A DNA stretch of 64,000 nucleotides from Pantoea stewartii subsp. stewartii (GTDB lineage: Bacteria; Pseudomonadota; Gammaproteobacteria; Enterobacterales; Enterobacteriaceae): contig NZ_VZPF01000004.1 of NCBI RefSeq assembly GCF_008801695.1, forward strand, positions 30,052 to 94,051. The letters run 5' to 3'. Positions within the stretch are counted from its first letter, which is position 1; every line of letters starts with the position of its first letter. A program made the translations under genes and the position numbers. Below, piece after piece: positions 51,250-59,653 of the stretch. The notes under the pieces are model-generated. The model ran no database searches, was not told where the DNA came from, and saw only the letters and a list, made by a program, of their open reading frames with translations.

Positions 51250-53625
51250 ATGTCGCTACGCCGAAATGTGCTTATCTGTTGTTGTGCTTTGTCCTTTTCT
51301 GCCGCAGCGGACACGTTGCCGTTAATGCCATGGCCACAGCAGGTAGAGCAACCTGCCAACGCAGGCTGGCTGACGTTGACGCCACAGCTCACCTTGCGCA
51401 TCGAGGGGGACAGGTTACCCGGTGCCGAAACGCGCTGGTTGTCACGCATTGCCCGACAAACCGGCTGGCCTTTACTGCCCATCGATCAGGCCGTGACCCC
51501 GCCTACGATTCGCGTGCAGATTGCAACGGTCACCGATCCCATTCCGCAGCCAGACAGCGATGAAAGCTACCAGCTTAACGTCAACAGTGATGGCGTTCTG
51601 CTACGGGCCACTACCCGTTTTGGCGCGATGCGCGGCATGGAAACACTGCTGCAACTGATTGAAAACACGCCCGAAGGCACCCGCATTCCCTGGGTGACGA
51701 TCCAGGATAAACCGCGCTTTGCGTGGCGCGGCATCCTGATCGACAGTGCCCGCCATTTCATGCCGATCAGAACGATTAAGCGGCAGATTGATGGCATTGC
51801 GGCGGCACGGATGAACGTGCTGCACTGGCATCTGACGGACGATCAGGGCTGGCGTTTCGCCTCCAGCCGCTATCCTCAGCTACAACAAAACGCCAGCGAC
51901 GGCCTTTTCTATACCCAGGAAGAGATGCGCGATGTGGTGCAGTATGCGGCGGAACGTGGCGTGCGCGTAGTGCCGGAACTCGATTTTCCCGGACATGCCT
52001 CTGCGCTGGCAGTGGCGATGCCGGAACTGATCAGCGCCCCCGGTCCTTATCGGATGGAGCGCGGCTGGGGTGTCTTTAAGCCGCTGCTGGATCCCAGTAA
52101 TGAGCAGGTTTACCAGGTCATTGATGCGCTAATCGGGGAGGTCGCCGCCATTTTTCCCGATCCGTATGTGCATATTGGCGGCGATGAGGTCGATCCCAGC
52201 CAGTGGCAGGCATCATCCCGCATTCAGCAATTTATGCACGATCGTGGTCTTGCCGACAGTCACGCGCTTCAGGCGTACTTTAATCAGCGCCTTGAAAAAA
52301 TTCTCGAAAAACATCAACGACACATGGTGGGCTGGGATGAGATCGCCCATCCGGATCTGCCCCACAGCATTCTGATCCAGTCCTGGCAGGGCCAGGATGC
52401 GCTGGGTACCGTCGCCAAAAATGGCTATCGCGGCATTCTCTCCACCGGTTTCTATCTGGATCAGCCGCAACCGGCCAGCTATCACTATCGCAATGAAATC
52501 TATCCCCAGGGGCTTGAGGGCAAAGATGTCATTCAGCCGGGTGACCAGGCGCAGAGCTGGTCGTTCTCTATGCCGCGGTTAAAAGGCAGTCCGGTGACGG
52601 GCAGCTTTACGCTGATTAAAGGTCGTGACGGCTGGCGCGGGTTTATTGATTTCGCGGGTAAGTCGCGCCGTCTGGTGAAAGGGATTGCGTGGCTGGCACC
52701 CGATCGTCTGACGTTCGAGGTCGATACGTGGATGGGACCGTTCCAGCCCGTGGTGACGCTGACCGGTAACCAGCTCAGCGGGTATATGCGGGTGGGGAAC
52801 GTACGCTATGCCACCGAAGGCCGACGCCTTGATGCCGTGCCAGCCGGTATTCAGCCGGTGCTACCCGATGCGCGGCAGAAGCAGCAAAACCTGCTGGGCG
52901 GCGAGGCCGCGCTGTGGGCTGAAAACGTCAACAGCACGATCATTGATACCAAACTCTGGCCGCGCGCTTTTGTGGTGGCCGAACGGTTATGGTCAGCGCA
53001 GAACGTGACCGACCCTGACAGCATGTATCAACGGCTGGCGGCGATGGATCGCTGGACAACGATCTCCGTCGGCCTGCAACAGCACGATCAGACGGAACGA
53101 CAGATGATGCGGCTGGCCAACAGTACCCATATCGAGTCGCTGCGCGTCCTGGCCCAGGCGCTGGAACCGGCACAGTACTATACGCGTCAGCATCTCAAGT
53201 TTCAGGCCGGGCATTACAACTACTTTGAACCGCTGAATCGCCTGGCGGACGTCTTACCGGCTGAAAGTGATACTGTCCGGGCGCTGGAGAAGCAGGTTGC
53301 CCTGCTGATTGAAGACCGGACCGATCCTGCCGCCGCGACGGCGATTCGTGCACAGTTACAACGCTGGCACGAAAATTATTCGCAGGTTCAGCCGCTACTG
53401 AATGCCACCCAGCCGCTCCATGCGCTGGCGGGCAGCGCCATGCAGGTTGATGCACTGAGCGTGATGGGCATGGCGATGGTGGATGCCTATGTACGTAACC
53501 AGGCCTTTGGGGCGGGCGAGGTGGCGCAGATGCAGGCGAAGCTGGATGCAGCGGCACAGGTGCAGAATGAGACGGTCATTGCACTCGTACGGCCGCTTGA
53601 ACGCCTCCTCCATGCTTTCAAATAA
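51250..53625 (+). CDS. Secreted GH20 beta-N-acetylhexosaminidase
   Basis: Predicted periplasmic or exported exo-enzyme releasing terminal GlcNAc from chitooligosaccharides or other glycans. A signal peptide (MSLRRNVLICCCALSFSAAA) is followed by an N-terminal GH20b domain and the (beta/alpha)8 catalytic domain, with RGILIDSARHFMP, LHWHLTDDQGWR and the catalytic pair D312-E313 in HIGGDEVDPSQW. Between about residues 415 and 540 there is an extra beta-rich segment before LGGEAALWAENV, where the catalytic tryptophan region resumes. Length from ATG 51250 is 791 residues; 18 bases upstream a TTG is in frame. It is absent from this place in E. coli. The natural substrate is not shown by sequence. 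Confidence 0.9.
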   Translation: MSLRRNVLICCCALSFSAAADTLPLMPWPQQVEQPANAGWLTLTPQLTLRIEGDRLPGAETRWLSRIARQTGWPLLPIDQAVTPPTIRVQIATVTDPIPQPDSDESYQLNVNSDGVLLRATTRFGAMRGMETLLQLIENTPEGTRIPWVTIQDKPRFAWRGILIDSARHFMPIRTIKRQIDGIAAARMNVLHWHLTDDQGWRFASSRYPQLQQNASDGLFYTQEEMRDVVQYAAERGVRVVPELDFPGHASALAVAMPELISAPGPYRMERGWGVFKPLLDPSNEQVYQVIDALIGEVAAIFPDPYVHIGGDEVDPSQWQASSRIQQFMHDRGLADSHALQAYFNQRLEKILEKHQRHMVGWDEIAHPDLPHSILIQSWQGQDALGTVAKNGYRGILSTGFYLDQPQPASYHYRNEIYPQGLEGKDVIQPGDQAQSWSFSMPRLKGSPVTGSFTLIKGRDGWRGFIDFAGKSRRLVKGIAWLAPDRLTFEVDTWMGPFQPVVTLTGNQLSGYMRVGNVRYATEGRRLDAVPAGIQPVLPDARQKQQNLLGGEAALWAENVNSTIIDTKLWPRAFVVAERLWSAQNVTDPDSMYQRLAAMDRWTTISVGLQQHDQTERQMMRLANSTHIESLRVLAQALEPAQYYTRQHLKFQAGHYNYFEPLNRLADVLPAESDTVRALEKQVALLIEDRTDPAAATAIRAQLQRWHENYSQVQPLLNATQPLHALAGSAMQVDALSVMGMAMVDAYVRNQAFGAGEVAQMQAKLDAAAQVQNETVIALVRPLERLLHAFK

Positions 53626-53842
53626 GCTGGCGACCTGCGCACAGCAGGCGCATTGTCAGCGGTTCGCCATCACGGTCACTGACAACAGTAAGTTCCCGGG
53701 GATGACTCATCTTGCCGCCTTCCTGCAGCGCGAAGGCCCGGCTTATTTCGCAGAACAGGCAGAGAGAGAAAAGATGCAAAAAATGGTGGGTATCATCCTG
53801 CACCATCAACATATGCCGCGCCAAAGCAGGAACTCAGGATGA
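53612..53842 (+). other. Unresolved open segment between the hexosaminidase and galR
   Basis: The 208 bases between the two genes are open on both strands. On the plus strand ATG 53612 opens 76 codons (core FAITVTDNSKFPGMTHLAAF), overlapping both neighbours. On the minus strand a frame of 68 codons (53618-53824, core KMSHPRELTVVSDRDGEPLT) begins 9 bases after the galR stop. Both use plausible codons, neither has a ribosome site, and I recognise neither product. One may be a real small gene or a remnant. Confidence 0.3.
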
Positions 53843-54844
53843 GGGGGCCGGGCCGCTGACCGAGTGGCGGCGGACTAACGTCGGGCTGAACATATTGGTC
53901 ACTTCAGGAACGGGCTGGTGGTGAGCCAGCGCCAGCGCCAGTTCGGCGGCTTGCTGCGCCATAGTGACGATGGGATAACGCACCGTCGTCAGGCGCGGGC
54001 GAACGTAGCGGGAAACCAGCACGTCATCAAAACCGATCAGGGACATCGCTTCGGGAACCTGTACGCCATTATCGCTTAAGACCGCCAGCGCCCCGGCGGC
54101 CATGGAGTCGTTATAGCAGGCTACGGCGGTAAAGTTTCTGCCGCGTCCCAGTAACTCCGTCATCGCCTGCTCGCCGCCGACTTCATCCGGTTCGCCCCAG
54201 GCGACCAGCCTGTCGTTACAGGGCAAGCCGTGCTCTTCCAGGGCATCGTAATAGCCCTGCAGGCGGTCTTCCGCATCCGAAATGGTGTGAGTGGAACAGA
54301 TAAACGCGATATTTTGATGGCCCAGTTGAATCAGATGGCGCGTGGCCAGCCAGGCACCGTAGCGGTCATCAAGCGCAATACAGCGTTGTTCAAACCCCTT
54401 TAGCAGGCGATTCACTAATACCATGCCGGGCATCTGCTTCATCAACACTTCCAGCTCGCTGTCGGAGATTTTCTTGGCGTGAACCACCAGCGCCGCGCAG
54501 CGATGACGCATCAGTTGTTCGATAGCCTGACGCTCTTTTTGCTCATTATGGTAACCGTTACCAATCAGCAAAAAGTTGCCTGTCTGACCTGCCACTTCAT
54601 CTACCGCTTTCACCATCGCGCCAAAGAACGGGTCGGATACATCGCCCACCACCAGCCCCAGGGTTTCGGTTGACTGCTGTGCCAGCGCCCGTGCATTGGC
54701 GTTTGGATGGTACTGGAGCGATTCCATGGCCTGATTCACTGCCTGGCGCGAACTGTCACTGGCCTTAGGCGAATTGTTGATCACGCGGGAAACCGTGGCG
54801 ACAGAAACACCCGCCAGCCGGGCAACATCCTTAATGGTAGCCAT
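53834..54844 (-). CDS. galR: Galactose operon repressor GalR
   Basis: LacI-family repressor of galactose uptake and metabolism. The N-terminal helix-turn-helix MATIKDVARLAGVSVATVSR and hinge NPNANARALAQQ type sequence are followed by a periplasmic-binding-like core. Extended identity with E. coli GalR (GLVVGDVSDPFFGAMVKAV, GNGYHNEQKERQAIEQL, FSPTLVRRHSVS) separates it from GalS. ATG 54844, with CAGG 8 bases upstream, gives 336 residues (E. coli 343). In E. coli galR also neighbours the omr genes, aas and lplT. Confidence 0.95.
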   Translation of the reverse strand: MATIKDVARLAGVSVATVSRVINNSPKASDSSRQAVNQAMESLQYHPNANARALAQQSTETLGLVVGDVSDPFFGAMVKAVDEVAGQTGNFLLIGNGYHNEQKERQAIEQLMRHRCAALVVHAKKISDSELEVLMKQMPGMVLVNRLLKGFEQRCIALDDRYGAWLATRHLIQLGHQNIAFICSTHTISDAEDRLQGYYDALEEHGLPCNDRLVAWGEPDEVGGEQAMTELLGRGRNFTAVACYNDSMAAGALAVLSDNGVQVPEAMSLIGFDDVLVSRYVRPRLTTVRYPIVTMAQQAAELALALAHHQPVPEVTNMFSPTLVRRHSVSGPAPSS

Positions 54845-54860
54845 GGGTTTACCTGATTTT

Positions 54861-54876
54861 GGGGAAACGTTTACAC
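54861..54876. promoter_or_regulatory. GalR/GalS operator
   Basis: GGGGAAACGTTTACAC matches the operator consensus GTGNAANCGNTTNCAC at all but one fixed position. It lies 17 bases before the galR start, in the spacer shared with the divergent reductase gene. Autorepression is likely; control of the other gene is possible. Confidence 0.8.
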
Positions 54877-55025
54877 ATCGCTCCAGTGTTACGGAAAAGC
54901 GTACGCACATCAAGCCAACAGAATGCCAGTGCGGTCGCAAACAGGGCAAAATCAGACGAGGGGTGATGCCTTCTGCTACGGTCACAGCCCGTGATATGCT
55001 GCTTATCCCAACACCTGCCGAAGCG

Positions 55026-57305
55026 ATGACCATGAAAATAAAAGTGCCACATCTGGCGCACTGGGGCGCCTTTACCGCGGTAAGCGAAAACGACCGTCTC
55101 ATCGGTTGCGAACCTTTTTTTGCCGACGCCGATCCGTCGCCCATGCTCAACACCATTCCTGAACTGGTCTACTCGGATAAACGCATCCGCCAACCTATGG
55201 TGCGGCGTTCGTGGTTAACCTCCCGCGAGAACAGCGATCGCACCTTGCGTGGACGCGAAGATTTTGTCGCCGTTGACTGGGATACGGCGCTGGATCTGGT
55301 GGCTGAGGAAAATCGCCGCATTCGTGAACGCTACGGTGCCTCCGGCATTTTTAATGGCTCTTACGGCTGGTCATCGGCAGGGCGCGTCAACCATGCGCGC
55401 ACGCTGGTACGGCGTTTCTATTTTCAGGGCGGCGGCGGTGTCGATCAGCAAGGCAACTACAGCTGGGGCGCAGCGCAGTTTTTCCTCCCTTATGTCATGG
55501 GCACCTACATGCCGCTCACCGGGCGCGTCACCGACTGGCCGCAGGTGGTGGAACACGCCGAGATTTTTGTCGCCTTTGGCGGACTGGCGCTAAAAAATGC
55601 CCAGGTGGCTTCCGGCGGCGCAGGTCAGCACAGCCTGAAACCGGCGCTGGAACAGCTGGCCGCGAAAGGCACGCCCGTCATCAACATCAGCCCCATGCGC
55701 GACGACTGCCCTGAATTTGTTCGCGCCGACTGGATCCCGATCCGGCCGAATACCGATGTGGCGCTGATGCTGGCGCTCGGTTATGAAATTTATCAGCGCG
55801 GTGCGACCGACGAGGATTTCCTTGCCCGTCACTGCACCGGCTGGCCGCAGCTGCGTGCTTATCTGCTGGGCGAAAGCGATGACATCGCCAAAACGGCGGG
55901 TTGGGCGAGCCGGATCACCGCGGTCCCGGCGGAGCGCATTGTGCAACTGGCGCAGCAGCTGATCGGCAAACGCAGTTTTATCACCTGCTCCTACTCTGTC
56001 CAGCGTGCTCATCGCGGCGAACAGCCCTACTGGATGATGATCGCGCTGTCCTCCATGCTCGGACAGCCAGGCCTGCCAGGCGCGGGCTTCTCATTTGGTC
56101 ACGGCTCCATGAACAGCGTGGGCAATCCGCGCCAGGAAGGGCCCGCGCCGATGATGAGTACCGGGCCCAATCCGTCTGGCCTCTCTATTCCCGTGGCGCG
56201 CATCAGTGACATGTTGCTTAACCCCGGCCAGCCCTATAGCTTCCAGGGCGAAACCCTGCACTACCCGGACATTCACATGGTGCACTGGGCGGGCGGCAAC
56301 CCGTTCCACCATCATCAGCAGTTGAACCGGCTGGTGGAAGGCTGGCAAAAGCCGGATACCGTCGTGGTGCAGGATATCGTCTGGACACCGGCTGCACAGA
56401 TGGCCGATATCGTACTGCCGGCAACCACCACGCTGGAGCGCAATGATATCGGCGGCTCGTCGCGCGATCGCTTTGTGCTGGCGATGCATCAGGCGATTAA
56501 ACCCCAGCATCAGGCACGTAACGACTTTGATATCTTTGCGGATCTGGCCGAGCGACTGGGCTATCGGGATACCTTCACGGAAGGGCGCAACGAGATGCAG
56601 TGGATCGCGCATCTTTACCAACAATGCGCCGTCGCCCATGGTCGTCGCGGCATTGCTTTCCCCGAATTTGAGGCGTTCTGGCAGCGCGGCTTCGTTGAAA
56701 TCCCCGAAGGCGGTAAACCCTACGTCTTTATGGCGGACTTCCGCGCCGATCCCCTCGCGCATCCGATCCAGACCGCCAGCGGCAAAATTGAGCTGTTCTG
56801 CCAGACCATTGCGGATTATCAGCTGGAGGATATGGCCGGTCACCCGGAATGGCGTGAGCCGCGGGAATGGCTGGGAGCGCCGGCAAGTCAGGACTATCCA
56901 CTGCATATGATCTCTATTCAGCCCTCGGATCGCTTGCACAGTCAGCTGGATGCCACCGCCACCGTGCAGGGCAATAAAACCGCCGGCCATGAAACGCTGT
57001 ACATGCATCCTGAGGATGCGAACGCGCGCGGCATTGTCGATGGTGACGAGATTGAAGTCAGCAATGCGCGCGGCAGGATTCTGGCTGGGGTGCGTTTAAC
57101 CGATGGCCTGAAGCAGGGCGTGGTGATCATCTCTACCGGTGCCTGGTTTGATCCCGGCTTTGGCAACGCCTGGCAGCCGTTTGATCGGGCGGGCAATCCC
57201 AATGTCTTAACGCTGGATATCGGCACCTCGTCACTGACCCAGGGGCCGAACGCCATGAGTTGCCTCGTGGACATCAAAAAACATGTCGTTTGCACAAATA
57301 CGTAA
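55026..57305 (+). CDS. Molybdopterin-dependent S/N-oxide reductase, BisC-like
   Basis: Member of the DMSO/TMAO/biotin-sulfoxide reductase branch of the bis-MGD enzymes. The N-terminus lacks iron-sulfur cysteines, as in this branch. W115 in GSYGWSSAGR and S146 in GNYSWGAAQ are 31 residues apart, like the Trp116 and the Mo-ligand Ser147 of Rhodobacter DMSO reductase. There is no twin-arginine signal, so it is probably cytoplasmic like BisC. Start chosen at 55026 (759 residues, MTMKIKVPHLAHWGAF); ATG 55032 is an alternative, and longer in-frame starts would overlap galR. Substrate unknown. Confidence 0.85.
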   Translation: MTMKIKVPHLAHWGAFTAVSENDRLIGCEPFFADADPSPMLNTIPELVYSDKRIRQPMVRRSWLTSRENSDRTLRGREDFVAVDWDTALDLVAEENRRIRERYGASGIFNGSYGWSSAGRVNHARTLVRRFYFQGGGGVDQQGNYSWGAAQFFLPYVMGTYMPLTGRVTDWPQVVEHAEIFVAFGGLALKNAQVASGGAGQHSLKPALEQLAAKGTPVINISPMRDDCPEFVRADWIPIRPNTDVALMLALGYEIYQRGATDEDFLARHCTGWPQLRAYLLGESDDIAKTAGWASRITAVPAERIVQLAQQLIGKRSFITCSYSVQRAHRGEQPYWMMIALSSMLGQPGLPGAGFSFGHGSMNSVGNPRQEGPAPMMSTGPNPSGLSIPVARISDMLLNPGQPYSFQGETLHYPDIHMVHWAGGNPFHHHQQLNRLVEGWQKPDTVVVQDIVWTPAAQMADIVLPATTTLERNDIGGSSRDRFVLAMHQAIKPQHQARNDFDIFADLAERLGYRDTFTEGRNEMQWIAHLYQQCAVAHGRRGIAFPEFEAFWQRGFVEIPEGGKPYVFMADFRADPLAHPIQTASGKIELFCQTIADYQLEDMAGHPEWREPREWLGAPASQDYPLHMISIQPSDRLHSQLDATATVQGNKTAGHETLYMHPEDANARGIVDGDEIEVSNARGRILAGVRLTDGLKQGVVIISTGAWFDPGFGNAWQPFDRAGNPNVLTLDIGTSSLTQGPNAMSCLVDIKKHVVCTNT

Positions 57306-57390
57306 GGATCACACGGCTGGTTACATTTTGCAGGTAACTGTTGCGTTTCTGTCGTGGCAGAACGGGATCGCCGCTTGCTACAGTCAGGAT

Positions 57391-57466
57391 CCCAGAGGTA
57401 TTGATGGGTGAACATCAACTGATTTTTTTGATTACACCTACCTGCGTAGATACGCAGGTTTTTTTT
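57391..57466 (+). ncRNA. OmrA/OmrB-family sRNA, copy 1
   Basis: Starts with CCCAGAGGTATTGATGGGTG, the conserved 5' pairing region of OmrA and OmrB, and ends in the terminator CCTGCG-TAGATA-CGCAGG with eight T residues, 76 bases in all. TACAGT at 57379-57384 is well placed as a -10 box. The region upstream (TTACATTTTGCAGGTAAC) resembles an OmpR site, as expected for this family, though that is inferred. In E. coli these sRNAs repress outer-membrane proteins, curli regulator csgD and ompR. Confidence 0.93.
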
Positions 57467-57579
57467 GCCCCGAGGAAAACGATCAATAACGAACTGATAC
57501 ACAGTTTTCCTGTGTTTTCACCCGCGCTTTGATTATAACTGCTGGATTGACCTCTTTTTTTTAAGCGCAGCGGATTGCT

Positions 57580-59319
57580 ATGCCCCGGATAAAAAAATTA
57601 CTGGGTAAAGACCAGATAAAAGCCCCGTTTAACCCGTTTCGTTTTCGCCTGATTTGTCTGGGCGTATTTGCCTGCATGGTCGTTTTGCTGGCGCGCGTGG
57701 CCGATTTGCAGTTCCTGAATCAGCCGATGCTGGAGCATGAGGCGGATCAGCGCTCTCTGCGTACCGTGACGCTGCCCACCAGCCGGGGCACCTTACTGGA
57801 TCGCAATGATGAGGCACTGGCACTCAGTGTGCCCTCGCGTGACGTGATCGCCGATCCGCAGCGCGTACTGGAAAGTAACCCCGACTTTACCAGCGCCAAA
57901 TGGGCCTATCTGGCGGCGGCGCTGGGCATGCGGCCCGAAGAGGTCGCGTCACAGATCACTGCGAATCCTAAACGTCGTTTTCTCTATCTGGGACGTAAAG
58001 TGGAGCTGGGGATCGCCAAAGACATCAAAGATCTCAAGCTGAAGGGCATCAGTGAGGTCTATGACGACAGCCGCTTCTATCCGATGAGTGAAGCCTCGGC
58101 ACCGCTTATCGGCATCGTCGGTGCTGACAACACCGGTCTGAACGGCCTGGAAAAAGGCTTCGATAAAGTGCTGCAGGGTCAGCCGGGCAAAGAAGTGTAT
58201 CGCCAGGATGCGGCCGGCAATATCATTTCGATGATTAGCTATCAGCCGCCGACGCAGCCGCCGACGGTACAGCTCAGCATTGATAAATTCAGCCAGTACA
58301 CGCTGTACAGCAAACTGCGTGACGGCGTGTTGCTCAACAAGGCCGACTCCGGTGCGGCGGTGCTGGTCAAAATTGATACCGGCGAGATTCTGGCGATGGC
58401 CTCTTATCCGTCGTTCAACCCCAACAACTACCAGGGTGCCACACCGGCACAGATGCGCAATACCGCCATCAACGACAGTTATGAACCGGGTTCGACAGTG
58501 AAACCGCTGGTAGTGATGGAAGGGCTGGAGCGCCACCTGGTGCGACCGGATTCTGTACTGGATACCACGCCTTATCGCGTGAACGGCCACCTGATCCGTG
58601 ACGTCGGGCACTGGCCGCGTCTGACGATGACCGGCATCCTGCAAAAATCGAGCGATATCGGCGTCTCGCATATTGCCCTGGCAATGCCTGCGGAAGCCCT
58701 GGTGAACACCTACTATGCCTTTGGCCTCGGTAAACCCACCGGACTGGGCTTAACCGGCGAAAGCGTCGGCTACTTCCCGCTGCACCGCACGCGCTGGGCC
58801 GATATCGAACGCGCGACCTTCTCCTTCGGCTATGGTTTACGCGTGACGCCGCTACAGATTGCCCGGGAATATGCCACGCTGGGTTCCTATGGGGTTTATC
58901 GTCCGCTGTCGATCACCAAGGTCACGCCACCCGTGCTGGGCAAGCAGGTGGCCAATCCTGAAACGGTGAAAGAAGTGGTGCACATGCTGGAAAGTGACGT
59001 CTTACCGGGCGGGACCGGGGTGAAGGCGGCGGTACCCGGCTATCGTCTGGCTACCAAAACCGGGACAGCGGAGAAAATGGGCAGCAGCGGTAAATATGAC
59101 GGCGGCTATGTGAACTACACCGCTGGTATTGCTCCCGCCAGCCATCCTGAAGTGGCGCTGGTCGTCATGATTAACCACCCGACCGCTGGCGATCACTTTG
59201 GTGGCTCCGTGGCCGCGCCGGTATTCGGCAACATCATGGGGCCGGTGCTGAAGCACATGAATATCGCCCCCGATGCTATCTACAGTAAGCCTGTGGATAA
59301 CGGTTCAGATAAATCCTAA
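57580..59319 (+). CDS. Class B penicillin-binding protein, FtsI (PBP3) paralogue
   Basis: Septal-type peptidoglycan DD-transpeptidase. An N-terminal membrane anchor (about residues 22-44) is followed by the pedestal domain (PTSRGTLLDRN) and the transpeptidase: S305-TV-K308 in YEPGSTVKPL, S357-S358-D359 where FtsI has SSN, and K493-TGT496 in ATKTGTAEK. Length is 579 residues (E. coli FtsI 588). It is not in the dcw cluster, so it is likely a second copy, comparable to the accessory PBP3 of Salmonella. It is flanked on both sides by Omr sRNA genes. No terminator is visible before copy 2. Confidence 0.92.
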   Translation: MPRIKKLLGKDQIKAPFNPFRFRLICLGVFACMVVLLARVADLQFLNQPMLEHEADQRSLRTVTLPTSRGTLLDRNDEALALSVPSRDVIADPQRVLESNPDFTSAKWAYLAAALGMRPEEVASQITANPKRRFLYLGRKVELGIAKDIKDLKLKGISEVYDDSRFYPMSEASAPLIGIVGADNTGLNGLEKGFDKVLQGQPGKEVYRQDAAGNIISMISYQPPTQPPTVQLSIDKFSQYTLYSKLRDGVLLNKADSGAAVLVKIDTGEILAMASYPSFNPNNYQGATPAQMRNTAINDSYEPGSTVKPLVVMEGLERHLVRPDSVLDTTPYRVNGHLIRDVGHWPRLTMTGILQKSSDIGVSHIALAMPAEALVNTYYAFGLGKPTGLGLTGESVGYFPLHRTRWADIERATFSFGYGLRVTPLQIAREYATLGSYGVYRPLSITKVTPPVLGKQVANPETVKEVVHMLESDVLPGGTGVKAAVPGYRLATKTGTAEKMGSSGKYDGGYVNYTAGIAPASHPEVALVVMINHPTAGDHFGGSVAAPVFGNIMGPVLKHMNIAPDAIYSKPVDNGSDKS

Positions 59320-59432
59320 TCAAATCAAACTGTAAGCGAGGTGTGGATGTTTTTACACCTCGTTTCATTTCGGCGAATTCATTTTCTTTTTTCATCTGTC
59401 TCTGATCGACTAAAGGGTGAGAGGATAGAAAT

Positions 59433-59523
59433 CCCAGAGGTATTGATGGGTGTGAAAACGGGCACTGCTCCGGCAAGGCCAGTCGTTATTACACCGACCC
59501 ACGCAGATGCGTGGGTTTTTTTT
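59433..59523 (+). ncRNA. OmrA/OmrB-family sRNA, copy 2
   Basis: It has the same first 20 bases as copy 1 (CCCAGAGGTATTGATGGGTG), then a different middle, and ends in CCCACGCAGATGCGTGGG plus eight T residues, 91 bases. The -10 region is less clear (GAGGATAGA). It is 113 bases after the penicillin-binding protein and 130 bases before aas. Which copy corresponds to OmrA and which to OmrB cannot be decided from the middle parts. Confidence 0.93.
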
Positions 59524-59653
59524 GCCTGAAATCTGGCCTGGTCTTGTCATGATCTGCGTCAGCTTTCTCCGGCGCATCCGCCAATAATCAGTTGTCGATT
59601 ACCGCTAAATCCTGCATCGTGAGTGGCTGTTTTCACCATGCTAAGGAGCCGGC

